A model generated the notes under the pieces. It was not told where the DNA came from. It ran no database searches and saw only the letters and a list, made by a program, of their open reading frames with translations. Made by a program: the position numbers and the translations under genes. From the NCBI GenBank assembly GCA_036927565.1, contig JAYESD010000002.1, positions 220,475,882 to 220,539,881 on the forward strand: a stretch of DNA of 64,000 bases. The letters run 5' to 3'. The stretch is from Tuctoria greenei. Taxonomy: Eukaryota; Streptophyta; Magnoliopsida; Poales; Poaceae. This document shows positions 43,441 to 54,745 of this stretch, piece by piece. Each line of letters begins with the position of its first letter. The stretch's first letter is position 1.

Positions 43441-43782
43441 AATGTGGAATGTCAAAAGCGAACTCAATCAAAGTGGAGATGGCAGGACATGGGGAGCAAC
43501 GGCTGCAGCAAAAGCGGAAAACTGACGGCGGCCATGAGATGCGAAATTCCAGACTGAATACTTGATGATTTCTCAATTCATTTCTGCTGGAATGATCGTT
43601 AGGATGTGTAGGTCATATGGTGTAAATGGTACGGAGAATAATCGATGGTGGAGAGGGAATTTTCAGGTTGCTCGACAACTGCTTTTATGAACGCCGATGG
43701 GGAAAACTTCAAAATTTGTTGGACAGACACCAATACATGGACAACAGGGACATGGAAACATTTAGGAGGTGGAGGCGAACCT
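43441..43782. other. Left part of an LTR-like block
   Basis: No gene is convincing. It is probably continuous with the duplicated LTR-like sequence to its right, but it has no recognisable end. Confidence 0.3.
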
Positions 43783-46222
43783 TTGAGTGGAGTTTCTTGG
43801 GTGGAAGAAGCTATGAGCACTCGAGGCGACGGAAACTTGAGGAGTGTGGTGCAGTTTTAATTCCCTCATGAAGAACTCGCCTCAACAGCTTGAAGAAGGC
43901 AGGGGACAGCCTTGTGGTGTCCCGGGAAGCTTGTAGTGCTGGCACAGCTATTGGGCAGCTCAGACGGGCCGAGGAACCACGGAGATGATTGTGTGGCTTT
44001 GAGCAGAAAAGTGGCGAGAAAACAGATTTGTGCGAGTATGTGCGGGAGGAACCGATGCTTGAGCAGGGAGCTTGCACTGGGTTTTCAGCAGATGAGCTAA
44101 CAAGTGAGAAAGGAGATGAGGGCGAGAAGCTGCAGAGACACATGGCACCATGGAGCAGCGGTATCGGCACACAGCGGCAATGATTTTTGTCAGAGCTAGG
44201 CGCTGTGCTTGTACGAGCTTGAGCGAGAAAGCAGCTCGGTTTCACCTTCGTGCAACGAGAGAGAGCAAAGAAGGGAGGGATAAGGGCGATGGGTTGGCTT
44301 CGGGAGCAAGCACGGCAGCGCCTGGCACTTGCAATGCATGTGTGGTGCTTGGGAGAAGTGGGAACAAAACAGAGCCGGCTGCATTGGCTGACGTGTGGGG
44401 CCCACTGGCAAGTGGGTCCCAACCTTACCCTTATCTCTACCTGCTGATTTCAGTATTTTTGAAAAATAGCAACTGGACCCCTAAAAAGATACAAATATGT
44501 AGGATGGCACTAGGATTTATTGAGAACACAGTGGTAAATTTAAATTGTGAGTTTGAGCAAGTTTGATTTAGATTCAACTTTAAATTTGAACTCCCCATAT
44601 TATGTATTAATCTCATATTGCCACTACAATTCAAAATATATGACAGGGACACGTAACTAGGTATAAATACTATTTTGGTGAAATCAAATTTCCAAGTTGA
44701 CTATTGGGTTCACAATTAAAGAATTTTGTATTTGCATTTTCTTTAGCTTTTGAATACATTTTTGATTCACACTTGCTTTTGGCTTATGAATTACCTTAAA
44801 GTTCTTTATTGATATTTACATGTTTAAATGCAATTATACACTCACGAGCTCTTATTAAATGTGAAGTTTTTAACAAGTTCTTATTTCAACCTCATTTGTT
44901 AACTACATGATTCATGTGAGTTTGGAAGTCGCAATTTAACTTAAAATTTTTAAGTTCGCATTTTTTATTTTTGTCCTTCTCAAATGTGGGCTTTGAGTAG
45001 AGTTTCTCGGGTGGAAAAGCTGTGAGCGCTCGGGGCGACGGAAACTTGAGGAGTGTGGCGCAGTTTTGGACCCCTCGTGAAGAACTTGCCTCAGCCTCTT
45101 GAGGAAGGCAGGGGACAGCCTTGTGATGTCCCGGGAAGCTTGATGGAGTGCCGGCACAGCTATTGAGCAGCTCAGCCGGGCCGAGGAACAACGGAGATGA
45201 TTGTGTGGCTTCGAGCAGAAACGCGGCGAGAAAACAGAGCTACGCGAGTATGTGCGGGAGGAACCGATGCTTGAGCAGGGAGCTCGCTCTGCGTTTTCAG
45301 TGGATGAGCTAACCAGTGAGAAAGGAGATGAGGGTGAGAAGCTGCATAAACATGGCACCATGGAGCAGCAGTCTCGGCACACGGCGGCAATGAGTTGTAC
45401 GAGCTTGAGCTTGAGTTGTACGAGCTTGAGCGGGAGTTGTACGGCTAACAAGTGCTCGGTTTCGCCTTCGTGCGATGAGAGAGAGCAGAGAAGGGAGGGA
45501 TTAAGGGTGATGGGTTGGCTTCGGGAGCAAGCACGGCAGTGTGTGGCGCTTGCACTGCGTGCGTGGCACTCGGGAGAAGTAGGAAGAAAACAGAGCCGGC
45601 TGCATTGGCTGACGTGTGGGGCCCAGTACTGGCAAGTGGGTCCCAACAATTACCCTTATCTCTACCTGCTGATTTCAGTATTTATTTAAAATAGCAACTG
45701 GACCCCTAAATGATACAAATTTGTAGGTGTCACTAGTATTTATGGAGAACACAGTGGTAAATTCAAATTGAGAATTTGAGCAAGTTTGATTTAGATTCAA
45801 CTTTAAGTTTGAACTACCCATATTATGTATTAATCTCATATTACCACTACAATTCAAAATATTTGATAGCGACACCTAACTAGGTATAAATACTATTTTG
45901 GTGAAATTAAATTTCCAATTTGACTATATTGGGTTCACAATTAAAGAATTTTGTATTGCATTTTCTGTAGCTTTTTAATACATTTTTGAATCACACTTGC
46001 TCTTGGCTTATGAATTATCTTAGAGTTCTTTATTGATATTTACACGTTTAAATGCAATTATACACTCACAAGCTCTTCTTAAATCTGAAGTTTTTAACAA
46101 GATCTTATTTTAACATCATTTGTTAACTACATGATTCATGTGAGTTTGGAAGTTGCAATTTAACCTAAAATTTTTAAGTTCACATTTTTGCTTTTTGTCC
46201 TTCTCAAATGTGGGCTTTTACA
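43783..46222 (-). repeat. Duplicated LTR-like block (1.22 kb, two copies)
   Basis: Copy 1 (43783-44991) and copy 2 (44992-46210) share start words TTTGAGT.GAGTTTCT.GGGTGG, a GTGCGGGAGGAACCGATGCTT word, GTGGGGCCCA...GGCAAGTGGGTCCCA and an AT-rich tail ending TCCTTCTCAAATGTGGGCTTT. The offset is about 1.22 kb with small indels. The right end reads GGGCTTTTACA, so on the minus strand it starts TGTAAAAGCCC, as does the segment ending at 54538. It is therefore probably part of a minus-oriented gypsy LTR. The short frames in it are not called as genes. Confidence 0.65.
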
Positions 46223-47944
46223 ATCTCATCGTATTGGAAGCAATAAAACTCATCACTCATCTGAATGGTGTTAAACTGAATAGGATTAGATGATACATAA
46301 GCAAGCCAATAAAGTCTGTAATTTAGTCAACTTTCCAATGGTGCCAATTCAGTAGGTTGTCATGTACAAAAACCGTGAATCCAAAGAAAAAAAATCAAAA
46401 ATAATAAGGTCCGACTTGTAGCTAATAATAATTTTATTAAAGGAGACGTTGATTACGTTAATTCATTCTCAACTACGACAATTAAGGGTTCATTCATAAT
46501 CACTAAGAAAATAGTACCGCATTATGATTTAGTATTACACCAAATTCATGTATCAACGATGATTCTCAAATGAAATCTACATCAGGACGTCGATATGACA
46601 ACCGAAAGGTTGTCATTAAGCAAAAAAGAACATATGAGATACATGGTATCCCAAGTTCTATAAGTAAATTATTAAGTTTGGGTTATGCTAGGTATTATGA
46701 GGATAATTTGAGTTTCCACTAAGTTTACAACAGGAAGTTATTTTTTCTAATACTTTGTAGGTAACATATTACTATCAAGTAGTATTGTCAATCTATTATT
46801 AGATAATAATAATAATAATAATGATAAGAGTTGTCCTTTAATTTCGACATTTAGAGGTATTAAGTTTATTAGGCATAATGAGAGCATACTTTTTGAAGTA
46901 CTATATATAAGTGAATAAATTTGTCTGCTCAAATGAGTCAAGGTTAATTAGAAGGGGACTACTAAGAGGTCGACCAAATAAAATAGGTTCCAAAACATTC
47001 TGTTCTCGAAAGCTTTAAGTTTGCTCACTAAGCAACCTTGATATAGATCACCAGGTTAATTTTGGCAATAGTAAGTTCAATCCATATCATTGGAATGGAG
47101 ATTAATATAAAGCTTGAAGTTTTTCAAGAAAAACAAGCATCATGATAACATTAGTAATTTAATAAGTCATGAATCACTAAGACTATGTTTATGCGAGATG
47201 TGTAGAAAAATCCTCATTGGAAAAAGAACACTCATAGAAGGATATTTATTTAGGAAAAACTCCAAGACTAAAGTCACTGCATCATGAACGATGTATACTA
47301 AATTAGTGATGAGGCCACTGAGCATACGCCATACAAAAACTCGAGCTAAGTGTGGTTGACAACGCAAAACTATCTAAGTTATTTGTACTTCTGAGGCAAC
47401 AAGTCAAATGTGCCACCAAATACATTGACATCAGTTTTCTGTTGCAAAATAAGTAAATCTAGTATCATACTAAGCATTGATAACCGAGCAATCATATTCA
47501 TATGAATCCTTGCGGTACCGAGTACAAAAGGGACTTTCACTCAATGTGTTCTGAGAACACATAACGCGCATGGGTTTAAGAATGAACCTTTGATCTTCTG
47601 GATATTTAGAGGCCAATCTCAGATCTAGAGTACGTTTCTAAGTGTGAGATATAATGTGGTCGTCGAGTCAAGTAGTACGTAACTAACTGTCTTCGATGCA
47701 TCGTGCTTTGTGTACCAGACATGAGAAATATACATAAGTTTAGCTTTGAGTTACTAAGTTTCTTAGTTCTGTGATCAAGAAAAAGAATGCTAGAATTGAT
47801 CACAATCAATAAAGCAATTCGGAGTCGGTTATAAAAGTACTCGACTCAACTACATCCGCTCTCTCTTGGGTGTCCTGATCGGGGACACCTCTCAACCAAT
47901 TCGGTTGGAAGGGCCCCCTCTTGCGCTCCTCTCTCTCAATATAA
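46223..47944. other. No recognised gene or element end
   Basis: AT-rich sequence of 1.7 kb with an (AAT)n microsatellite at 46804-46821. Near the right end two short hairpins occur: GGTGTCC..GGGGACACC (47868-47889) and CAACC..GGTTGG (47894-47909). It may be a decayed LTR leader, but I cannot support that. Confidence 0.4.
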
Positions 47945-48252
47945 GGACCCCTTTGGCAAAGATTCACAGAGTTGATTCTCAGGCAGAATCAGAGAAGCTA
48001 TGCCAAATACTGTTTTTCGGAAGAAGTGATTCTTGGCTGATTCTATGAAGTGATTCTCTGAAATGAACTAAGGTGCTAGAAGCTGAAAAAAATAGCTTCT
48101 CCTGATTTATTGAAGTGATTCTCTATCCTGAATCTAAGAGTTTATTCTAGAGAATCATAGAGAATTATTTTCAACTACAGAATCACTTCACCAGAGAATC
48201 AGAAGTGAATCGAGAGAATTAGCTTTGTGGAGTTGTGCCAAAGGGGGCCTAA
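47942..48252. mobile_element. Tourist-type MITE (PIF/Harbinger)
   Basis: A 305-bp element (47945-48249) is flanked by TAA on both sides (47942-47944, 48250-48252). Its ends GGACCCCTTTGGCA and TGCCAAAGGGGGCC are inverted repeats with one or two differences. It has no coding capacity. The inside is rich in AGAGAATCA and its complement TGATTCTCT. TAA duplication and GG(N)CC ends fit Tourist MITEs mobilised by PIF/Harbinger transposases. Confidence 0.85.
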
Positions 48253-48559
48253 GCAACTGGTTAAAGAACTTAGATTAAGGGAATCCTAAGCCTCATCTAA
48301 ACACCGTGCACCTAAGCATCCGATCTATTCGAGAGGAGAAGCAAGATGAAGGCTCCTTCTTGTCTTCACTGCCATCATCTACACAAGCATCAACACCATG
48401 GCTGCTGCACCTACATCACTCCAAGGTATGCCATCAGGTTTGTTCCTTACCCAATATCTACTCTTAAGTCTGTATCTACTAGATTAGGATATGATGATTG
48501 TGATTATACCTCTGCTCAAGTTATTCACCCTAAGCTGAGGTAATTAGTGGCTAAGCTAA
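48253..48559. other. No recognised feature
   Basis: A 300-bp stretch between the MITE and the CACTA subterminal repeats. A short plus-strand frame (48346-48543) has no recognised similarity and is not called. Confidence 0.4.
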
Positions 48560-48585
48560 CACTGATACAATAACCTCATCTCAGG

Positions 48586-48990
48586 CGGATCCAAACATAT
48601 TATCACACGCGGTTTCTAAAACTGCCTAAAACGAAGAGCCTGTGATAATCTGCAATTTCACAGGCAGAAAGTGAAACCGCCTGTGAAATAATTTTATCAC
48701 AGGCAGGTTCTTTACTTATGACTAGCTGCCTGTGAAGAAATATTATCACAGGCGGTTCATACAGTATAAGTAAGCGCCTATGATAATGGTGTTATAACAG
48801 ACGGATATTTACCTACGACAAGCCGCCTGTGGAGACAATTTATCGCAGCCAGTTTGTACTGCAATAGTAACCGCCTGTGATAATAGAGTTATCACAGATG
48901 GTTCTTTACCTATGACTAGCCGTCTGTGATAATTTAATTTCATAGATAGGTCTAGCTGTAGGTAAAGAACCATCTGTAATAAAGTATACC
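48586..48990. repeat. CACTA subterminal repeats, left end
   Basis: TATCACAGGCGGTT and its complement AACCGCCTGTGATA recur at least ten times in mixed orientation with mismatches. Such arrays bind the TNPA-type protein at CACTA ends (family knowledge). Confidence 0.75.
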
Positions 48991-49228
48991 CTATGCAGTA
49001 CTACCTACTGTTGTTTTAAATTTTCAGGTCAATTCAATATAATCACATAATTCAACAATATAATCACAGAAGTAAACAATATAATCATAGAAGTCATCTC
49101 ACAAAAGTCAATTTCACTAAAACGATATACATATGTACAAGTTACACATACAAGTCATCTCATAGTTTACAAGTTTCACTAAAAACTGTTTCTATTGTCA
49201 TAGTCGCAAAGTTCTGGCACATCAGCTA

Positions 49229-50250
49229 TCACACCATCCTCATCAAAGAACACCCCTCTTCAGTGTAAAATTTCGCGAGGCATGAATTGACAAAGTTCAC
49301 CGGAAATCTTGTCGGCTCCTCCATCAGGCATATTTCTAAAAACCGGCCATTTGTGGTACACTTTCTTTGTGTGCTGCAATGAAACACATAACAAGATCTA
49401 GAATGTGTTGGTTTGAACAATCTCAAAGTATAAATCAAAGTGAGTATACAAGAATTTACTTGGTATTTTTGGAGCAGTTGTACAATGAGCAATTGAATTT
49501 TGAAGTTGGAATCATAATCTGAAAATAATGTTCTGGTAATATTGAATAGCAGAGAATATAAGTATTAAAATATGCTAGTTACCATGAAATGATACTCAAA
49601 AGTAAGAAAATAAGATATCGATATTAAGGATAACTTACATCCTCACAATTCACTCTATATTCGCTAGCGGTCCAAAGATGATCGCATACATAATACCTGC
49701 ATAAGACGCTCCCAACAGGCTGCTTGGAAAAGGATAATATGTTTTAATGTTCAATGCATTAATATTAGGAGGTCCCTGACAGCTAAGTTGTTCCGTGTAA
49801 AACCGCCAAGCGCTGTAATACAAGAAATGTCATATAAAACTATTCAACACATTATAAATGTGTGTAAATTAAAATTATCGTGTAAACATACAGTTTCGAA
49901 ATGGAAAGGAAATATTTGTAACGATCGAGTGGGTAATTGGCTGAGTCCAAGACTGTTGTCAAATCCTGCGTTGGCTTGATGAAGATCATTATGTAGTGTT
50001 TACTGCAGACGTAGAAATACACATGTTAAGTTAACAATTAGCAATAATTGCTATTTCAATGTCATGTGTCGAACTTGAAGTGGTATGGAGCCTTTTTGAG
50101 GTCCTTGCCATCTCTGACAAAGTTAAATATGGCATGTCTTGTAAGCTGCAACCTCTGTCCTCTTATCCTTCTTTTGTTTTGCGATTGATTTATCAAAAAA
50201 AATCATGTGCTTGTACTGTTCTGAGTCCCGATCCACCTAACGTCGAATAG
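49229..50250 (-). pseudogene. Ulp1-like protease end of the CACTA second gene
   Basis: On the minus strand, 50020-49910 reads KHYIMIFIKPTQDL then VLDSANYPLDRYKYF. This is the His-containing and LDS segment of Ulp1-type cysteine proteases, with catalytic His followed by Asp. Further on, 49725-49640 reads KQPVGSVLCRYYVCDHLW, which resembles the Gln...Cys segment (QPVGSVLCGYYVCEF in such transposon proteins). The last exon, 49492-49229, includes FVNSCLAKFYTEEG. Stretches between them look like introns. These pieces continue the gene at 54746-57132 across the inserted LTR. Confidence 0.6.
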
Positions 50251-50256
50251 TGTCTT

Positions 50257-53200
50257 TGCAATCCGAGTAGGGTCAAGGATACAGTCTGTGGGGACCAGAG
50301 TCCACACTTTCCCGGAATCACATTGGGTGGTGCCGTGCGATGCGACACCCAACAGCACACATGTAAAGGAACGCTTATTACATAAATCATTTGCTGGAAT
50401 TTACAAAGATATTCAGTTTACAAATAGTTTATAAAAATAAACTACAGCGGAAGATAAGATTACAACTCTCGTACTCCAGTCTAATAAGCAAAAGAGAAGC
50501 CGTCCAGCCCACGGACGCTCCTCACTAGCCACGAAGACCAAATAACAGCGGCATAGTTTCCACATGAGTATATCACTCGGAGAGTCCCGAGTCTCATCGG
50601 ACAACCATAAGCATAAGCACAGAGGTTAAAACCTGCAAAACAACTTATATAGCAACCATGAGCACGAAGGCTTAGCAATACTTAACCGTCTCACCTAAAC
50701 ATGAATCTCTACATGAGGTTAAAGACATAAACATAGGATGGCAGATTTGCATAATGGACTAGCCTAAATGTGGGTCCTTATTTTCAGATTTATAGCAACA
50801 GCTTAAACCATGGTGTGGGGCAACATCGTAACTCCAAAATCATACAGGAAATGCTTTGTCATGATGCTGCATGCCCAAGGTGGAAAATAAATTTAGTGAG
50901 CACTATACTAATACATACAACATAACAATACCATGATAATATAATGTTCATAACAGCAGCAATTAATTCTCATCTCAAGTACAAGTATTTCTACATCACA
51001 ACTCAGTGAACAAGTGGTACTAATATCCGCGAGGGACGGTGATTCGAATCAATGATACCCGGAATACACGACATGTACGCCCGTACTGGAAGTCACATCG
51101 GTGCACTCCACGGACGTCGTACACAACCACCATTCTCAAGTTCCACCCAAGTTGAATCGATTCAATCGTCTAGGACAGTATTACCACTCACAATGCACCC
51201 TTCCATTGTGAAGATGTCGTGAGCGAGTTTTCGTCTATTGTGCTGCGGCTGAAAGCCTGAGGCGATCGAAAACGTCTCAACAAAGGCTTCCCAAGGTACA
51301 TCGGTTTCCTAGACCCCATATATCTAGTATGACTTCGGTACAATTCAAACTTGCTCAGCAGGGCGGCATACGGATCGGTCCTTAACTGACACGGGCAGGG
51401 CTACGCACCCAAGACCACGTCTTGCTGCACCCTACGCCCCTGTCCGGTCTCATTTTCAGATTACTACTCCATTCTCTTTGAACCAATCCTGTGTGAAAAA
51501 GTCCTAGCCATGAGAGTAGATTCCAACTACTCGACTTCTACCGAATCCTATACAACATTTAGCATAGCATAGTCTACACGATGACTTGACAACTATCCAA
51601 ATGCTCCATAGGGTGATTTGGTCATGCAAGTGGATTTTCAATCACCTTAGCCCTAATGCACAATACTCATCCTAGACATAGGTGATACAAATCAAAATTT
51701 TGCAATAGCGCTTAAATACAAACCGGGCCTTGCCTGGTTGTGAGACGGTATCATCTCCAGAGGGATGACTTAAAGTAGCTCTGGGGTCCTCTTGAGCTCG
51801 GCAACTAATCGATATGCAAAGAATTATGCAAGTTAATCAATACCGGTATTATGATATAGTTTAATGGAAAGACAGTTAAGTATATTAATTTAAGCCCAAT
51901 GGTTCTGGAAATTTTACAGGGGACACTAGGTACTATGGGGAAGATCTGGACCAAAAATTGGAGATGTTCAAGGAAGCTTTTGTCTCTTAAATTCCAACAA
52001 TAAAAGCCTTCTCTGAATTTTGGTTGTAATTTTGGAGGTCCATCATGGCTACCAGTGGTTGTACCATACAGAGGGGGGTCTCACTGGTTCTAGGAAAATT
52101 TGTTTAATTATTTTCTAAGCATCCTACTGTGAGATATTGAATTTACAAGTTTGGTTAATTTATTGAAATGTTTTTGTTGTTTTTGGAGTATTTTATGACC
52201 AGTTAGGAAAATCCTCAGATTGAACTAGTTGAATCAAGTCTAATGAAGAAGCAATTTTTACAGGGATTCAAAAACCAAATAAATATCATTTTGGCAAAAT
52301 TTCAGATTTTTCTATGAAGTGAATCATCATATAAAAATCAAACATGATTTTGCTTTAAAGGGCTCTACAGGAAAATCTAGGGATTTTCATGAACATTAGG
52401 TTGTAGTTCTGGTAATTGTGGATAAAGAGCAAAACTAACAAAATTTGTTTGACAAAATTTGAAGCTTTATACTGAGAGATATTCAATTTAGAAGTTTGCA
52501 CAAGTTTCTGTACAAACTCTAAATGAATTTGGCTATTTTTATGCGCATAGAGGATACATAGGTGATCAGACCATGTAAATGAAGTCTAATGCCCTGACAT
52601 TTTTACTGCAGTTCAAGGATATTCATATGAAGATTGTGGAAAATTTGGTAATTTTCCAAAGAGCAGAACTATATGAATTAATTCTATAAGAATTTTTCTT
52701 AGTTGAATTATGGATAAATTCCCATAGAATTTCATAAAATTCCAAGTGCACCACTGGAAGGTATTCTTCATGCTGGTTCTAACAAAATTCTTTTTGGGAA
52801 TTTTTGGACAATTCCGCTAGGAGATATGGATTTTTGGAGTGGGGACCAAATCTGGAATTTAATTTACATGGGAAATATTTGAATAAAGGGAGGGGGCCCA
52901 CGGGTTTAAAATGGACCAATCGGGATTAAGCAACAAAGGGCCACAGGGTTCGGGGATGTAGCCACACGGAACCTCAGGCTGCACCAGATCCGGGGCGCGC
53001 CTTCCTCTCACTAACGACTGGGCCCTACGGAGTCATCGTCTTCCTCCAGCCGCGTGCGCGACTGCGGCGGTGCCTCGCCGGAGCTCTCGCCGCTCGTCGA
53101 TCCACAGCACGGCTCCTCACCAAACTCGCCGCCTAACCCTATTTGGAGGTGCTGAGCACGCCGGTGGGGTCAGCGCACGGCGGCGATGGCCGGAAGGGCT

Positions 53201-54538
53201 TGCGTGACGGCGGCGGCGGCGATTAGGGTTTCGGCCATGTCGACCGAGCCCTACGGCAGGTTAAACTGATTGGGGAGACCTCAGGAAGCTTCATGGAAGC
53301 ATTGGGGAAAATGTCTAGGGGACGAAAATTGAGTGGAAATGTTGGCAACGTCGAGTTCACTGGAGAGCCGTCGGAGTTTTACAAAGGCGGCTACGAAAAC
53401 TCGATTCTTGACTAAATTACTCGATGGGTTGCTCTGATTTTTGGTCTTCAGCTGCGTATGAAGGTCTAGTTCCAAATCCTTAACTAGATTGAAAAATTTT
53501 TGCACGTACAAACTGAATTAAACGCGAAGCCTAGCATCATCGCTCGGACTAGGCTGAAAGGAAAAATGGAATCTCTACTCCAAGGAGGAATGAAAGTGGA
53601 TGGGGTTCTCACCTTGATCAAGAGGGTGGACAAGAGCTTCTTTTTGCTGTTGGGAGCAGCTCGTGACTCGGTCTAGATTGGCGGCGCCACGGTTGCAAAG
53701 AGGCAGCAAAACAGGGGAGCTTCTCCGGCGGCCACGATCCCACTTCTATTGTCGTCGGGAAGGCTCCGGCTGGACAAGGGAATGGTCAGGGAGGTGCGCC
53801 AAAGATTGTGGCATAACCCAATGCAAAGAAACGGGAGCCTTACCGATGATCTTTGCCGGATTTCGAGGGGGAGGAGAAGAACTCACCTGGAGTGAACTTT
53901 CTGGGCCAGGGACGAAATAAGGAGGAAGAACTCGACTTGGGGGCTGGGGAGATGATAAGGAGGAGTCTGGGGTGGGTTGTAGGCAGCTGGAGGTGAAGCA
54001 GAGAGGCAATCAGTTTGGTGTCGACTCCATGCCGGGAGGTGGCGCCACGGGAAAGACAGGGGCAAAATTGACCCACTGACCAGTGGGTCTCACCTCTCTA
54101 TTCAACTCTATCTTCTCTGGACATTAAATTCTCCCACCTACTTCAGTCCAAAAAATCTAGAAATTTTATGGTAGACTAATTTGAAGGTGTAGAAATGTAT
54201 TCGAAAATCAGATTGTTGATTGACAAAGTTTCCATTGAATTCAAATTTGAATTTGAATTTGAATTTGAGTTGAATTCAATGAAGCTATTGAATTAAATAG
54301 AAAACTTGCTTCAAAAATTATGAAACTTTGCAGTGATGCTATTTGGAATATTTTGAATCCATTGGTCAACTCAAATCTTCATGTTAACTTCACTTAAACA
54401 GTAGCTAAGTTTATTTTTTTGAATTCTCTCATTTGAGTTTGAATTTAGTTGTTTTTCTCATTTCCTTTTTATTGTTTTTTATCATTCAAAAGTTTTGTCC
54501 TAACTGAACTTTGAATTATGGAAATTAGGGCTTTTACA
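50257..54538 (-). mobile_element. Probable solo LTR (gypsy) inside the CACTA gene
   Basis: On the minus strand it would start TGTAAAAGCCCTAATTTCC (54538) and end ...CGGATTGCA (50257), 4.28 kb in all. Both flanks show TCTT (50253-50256, 54539-54542). It has an LTR-like layout: TTGAATTTGAATTTG runs near 54245, GACCCACTGG.CAGTGGGTC near 54070, a GC-rich leader at 52980-54060 and AT-rich sequence beyond. No gag or pol is seen. Frames on either strand are short and not called. The boundaries are my best reading, not proven. Confidence 0.45.
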
Positions 54539-54745
54539 TCTTGTGTTTCATCTTTTCATTATTCATATATTGTATCCTATTGAAGAAGTCCTGAATTGTT
54601 ATAATCTCATAAAATGTGTATGCATGTAGTAAGAAAAGCAAATACAAAATATTAGAAGCACTTACAAGCATCAGATGAGTAGCAGGTTGATTATGAGCAT
54701 GCCTCGATAAAAAGGTTCTTTAGATCATCAAATAAAAGGGCTCGT

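Noticed and set aside
43626..45689. Duplicated host gene with paralogous frames (43811-44422 and 44936-45649, minus)
   Set aside because: The frames are similar only because the DNA is duplicated. They contain no domain, and the tail is AT-rich LTR-like sequence.
48346..48543. Small cysteine- and histidine-rich secreted peptide (MKAPSCLHCHHLHKHQHH)
   Set aside because: There is no signal peptide or cysteine pattern, it lies between transposons, and it ends in low-information sequence.
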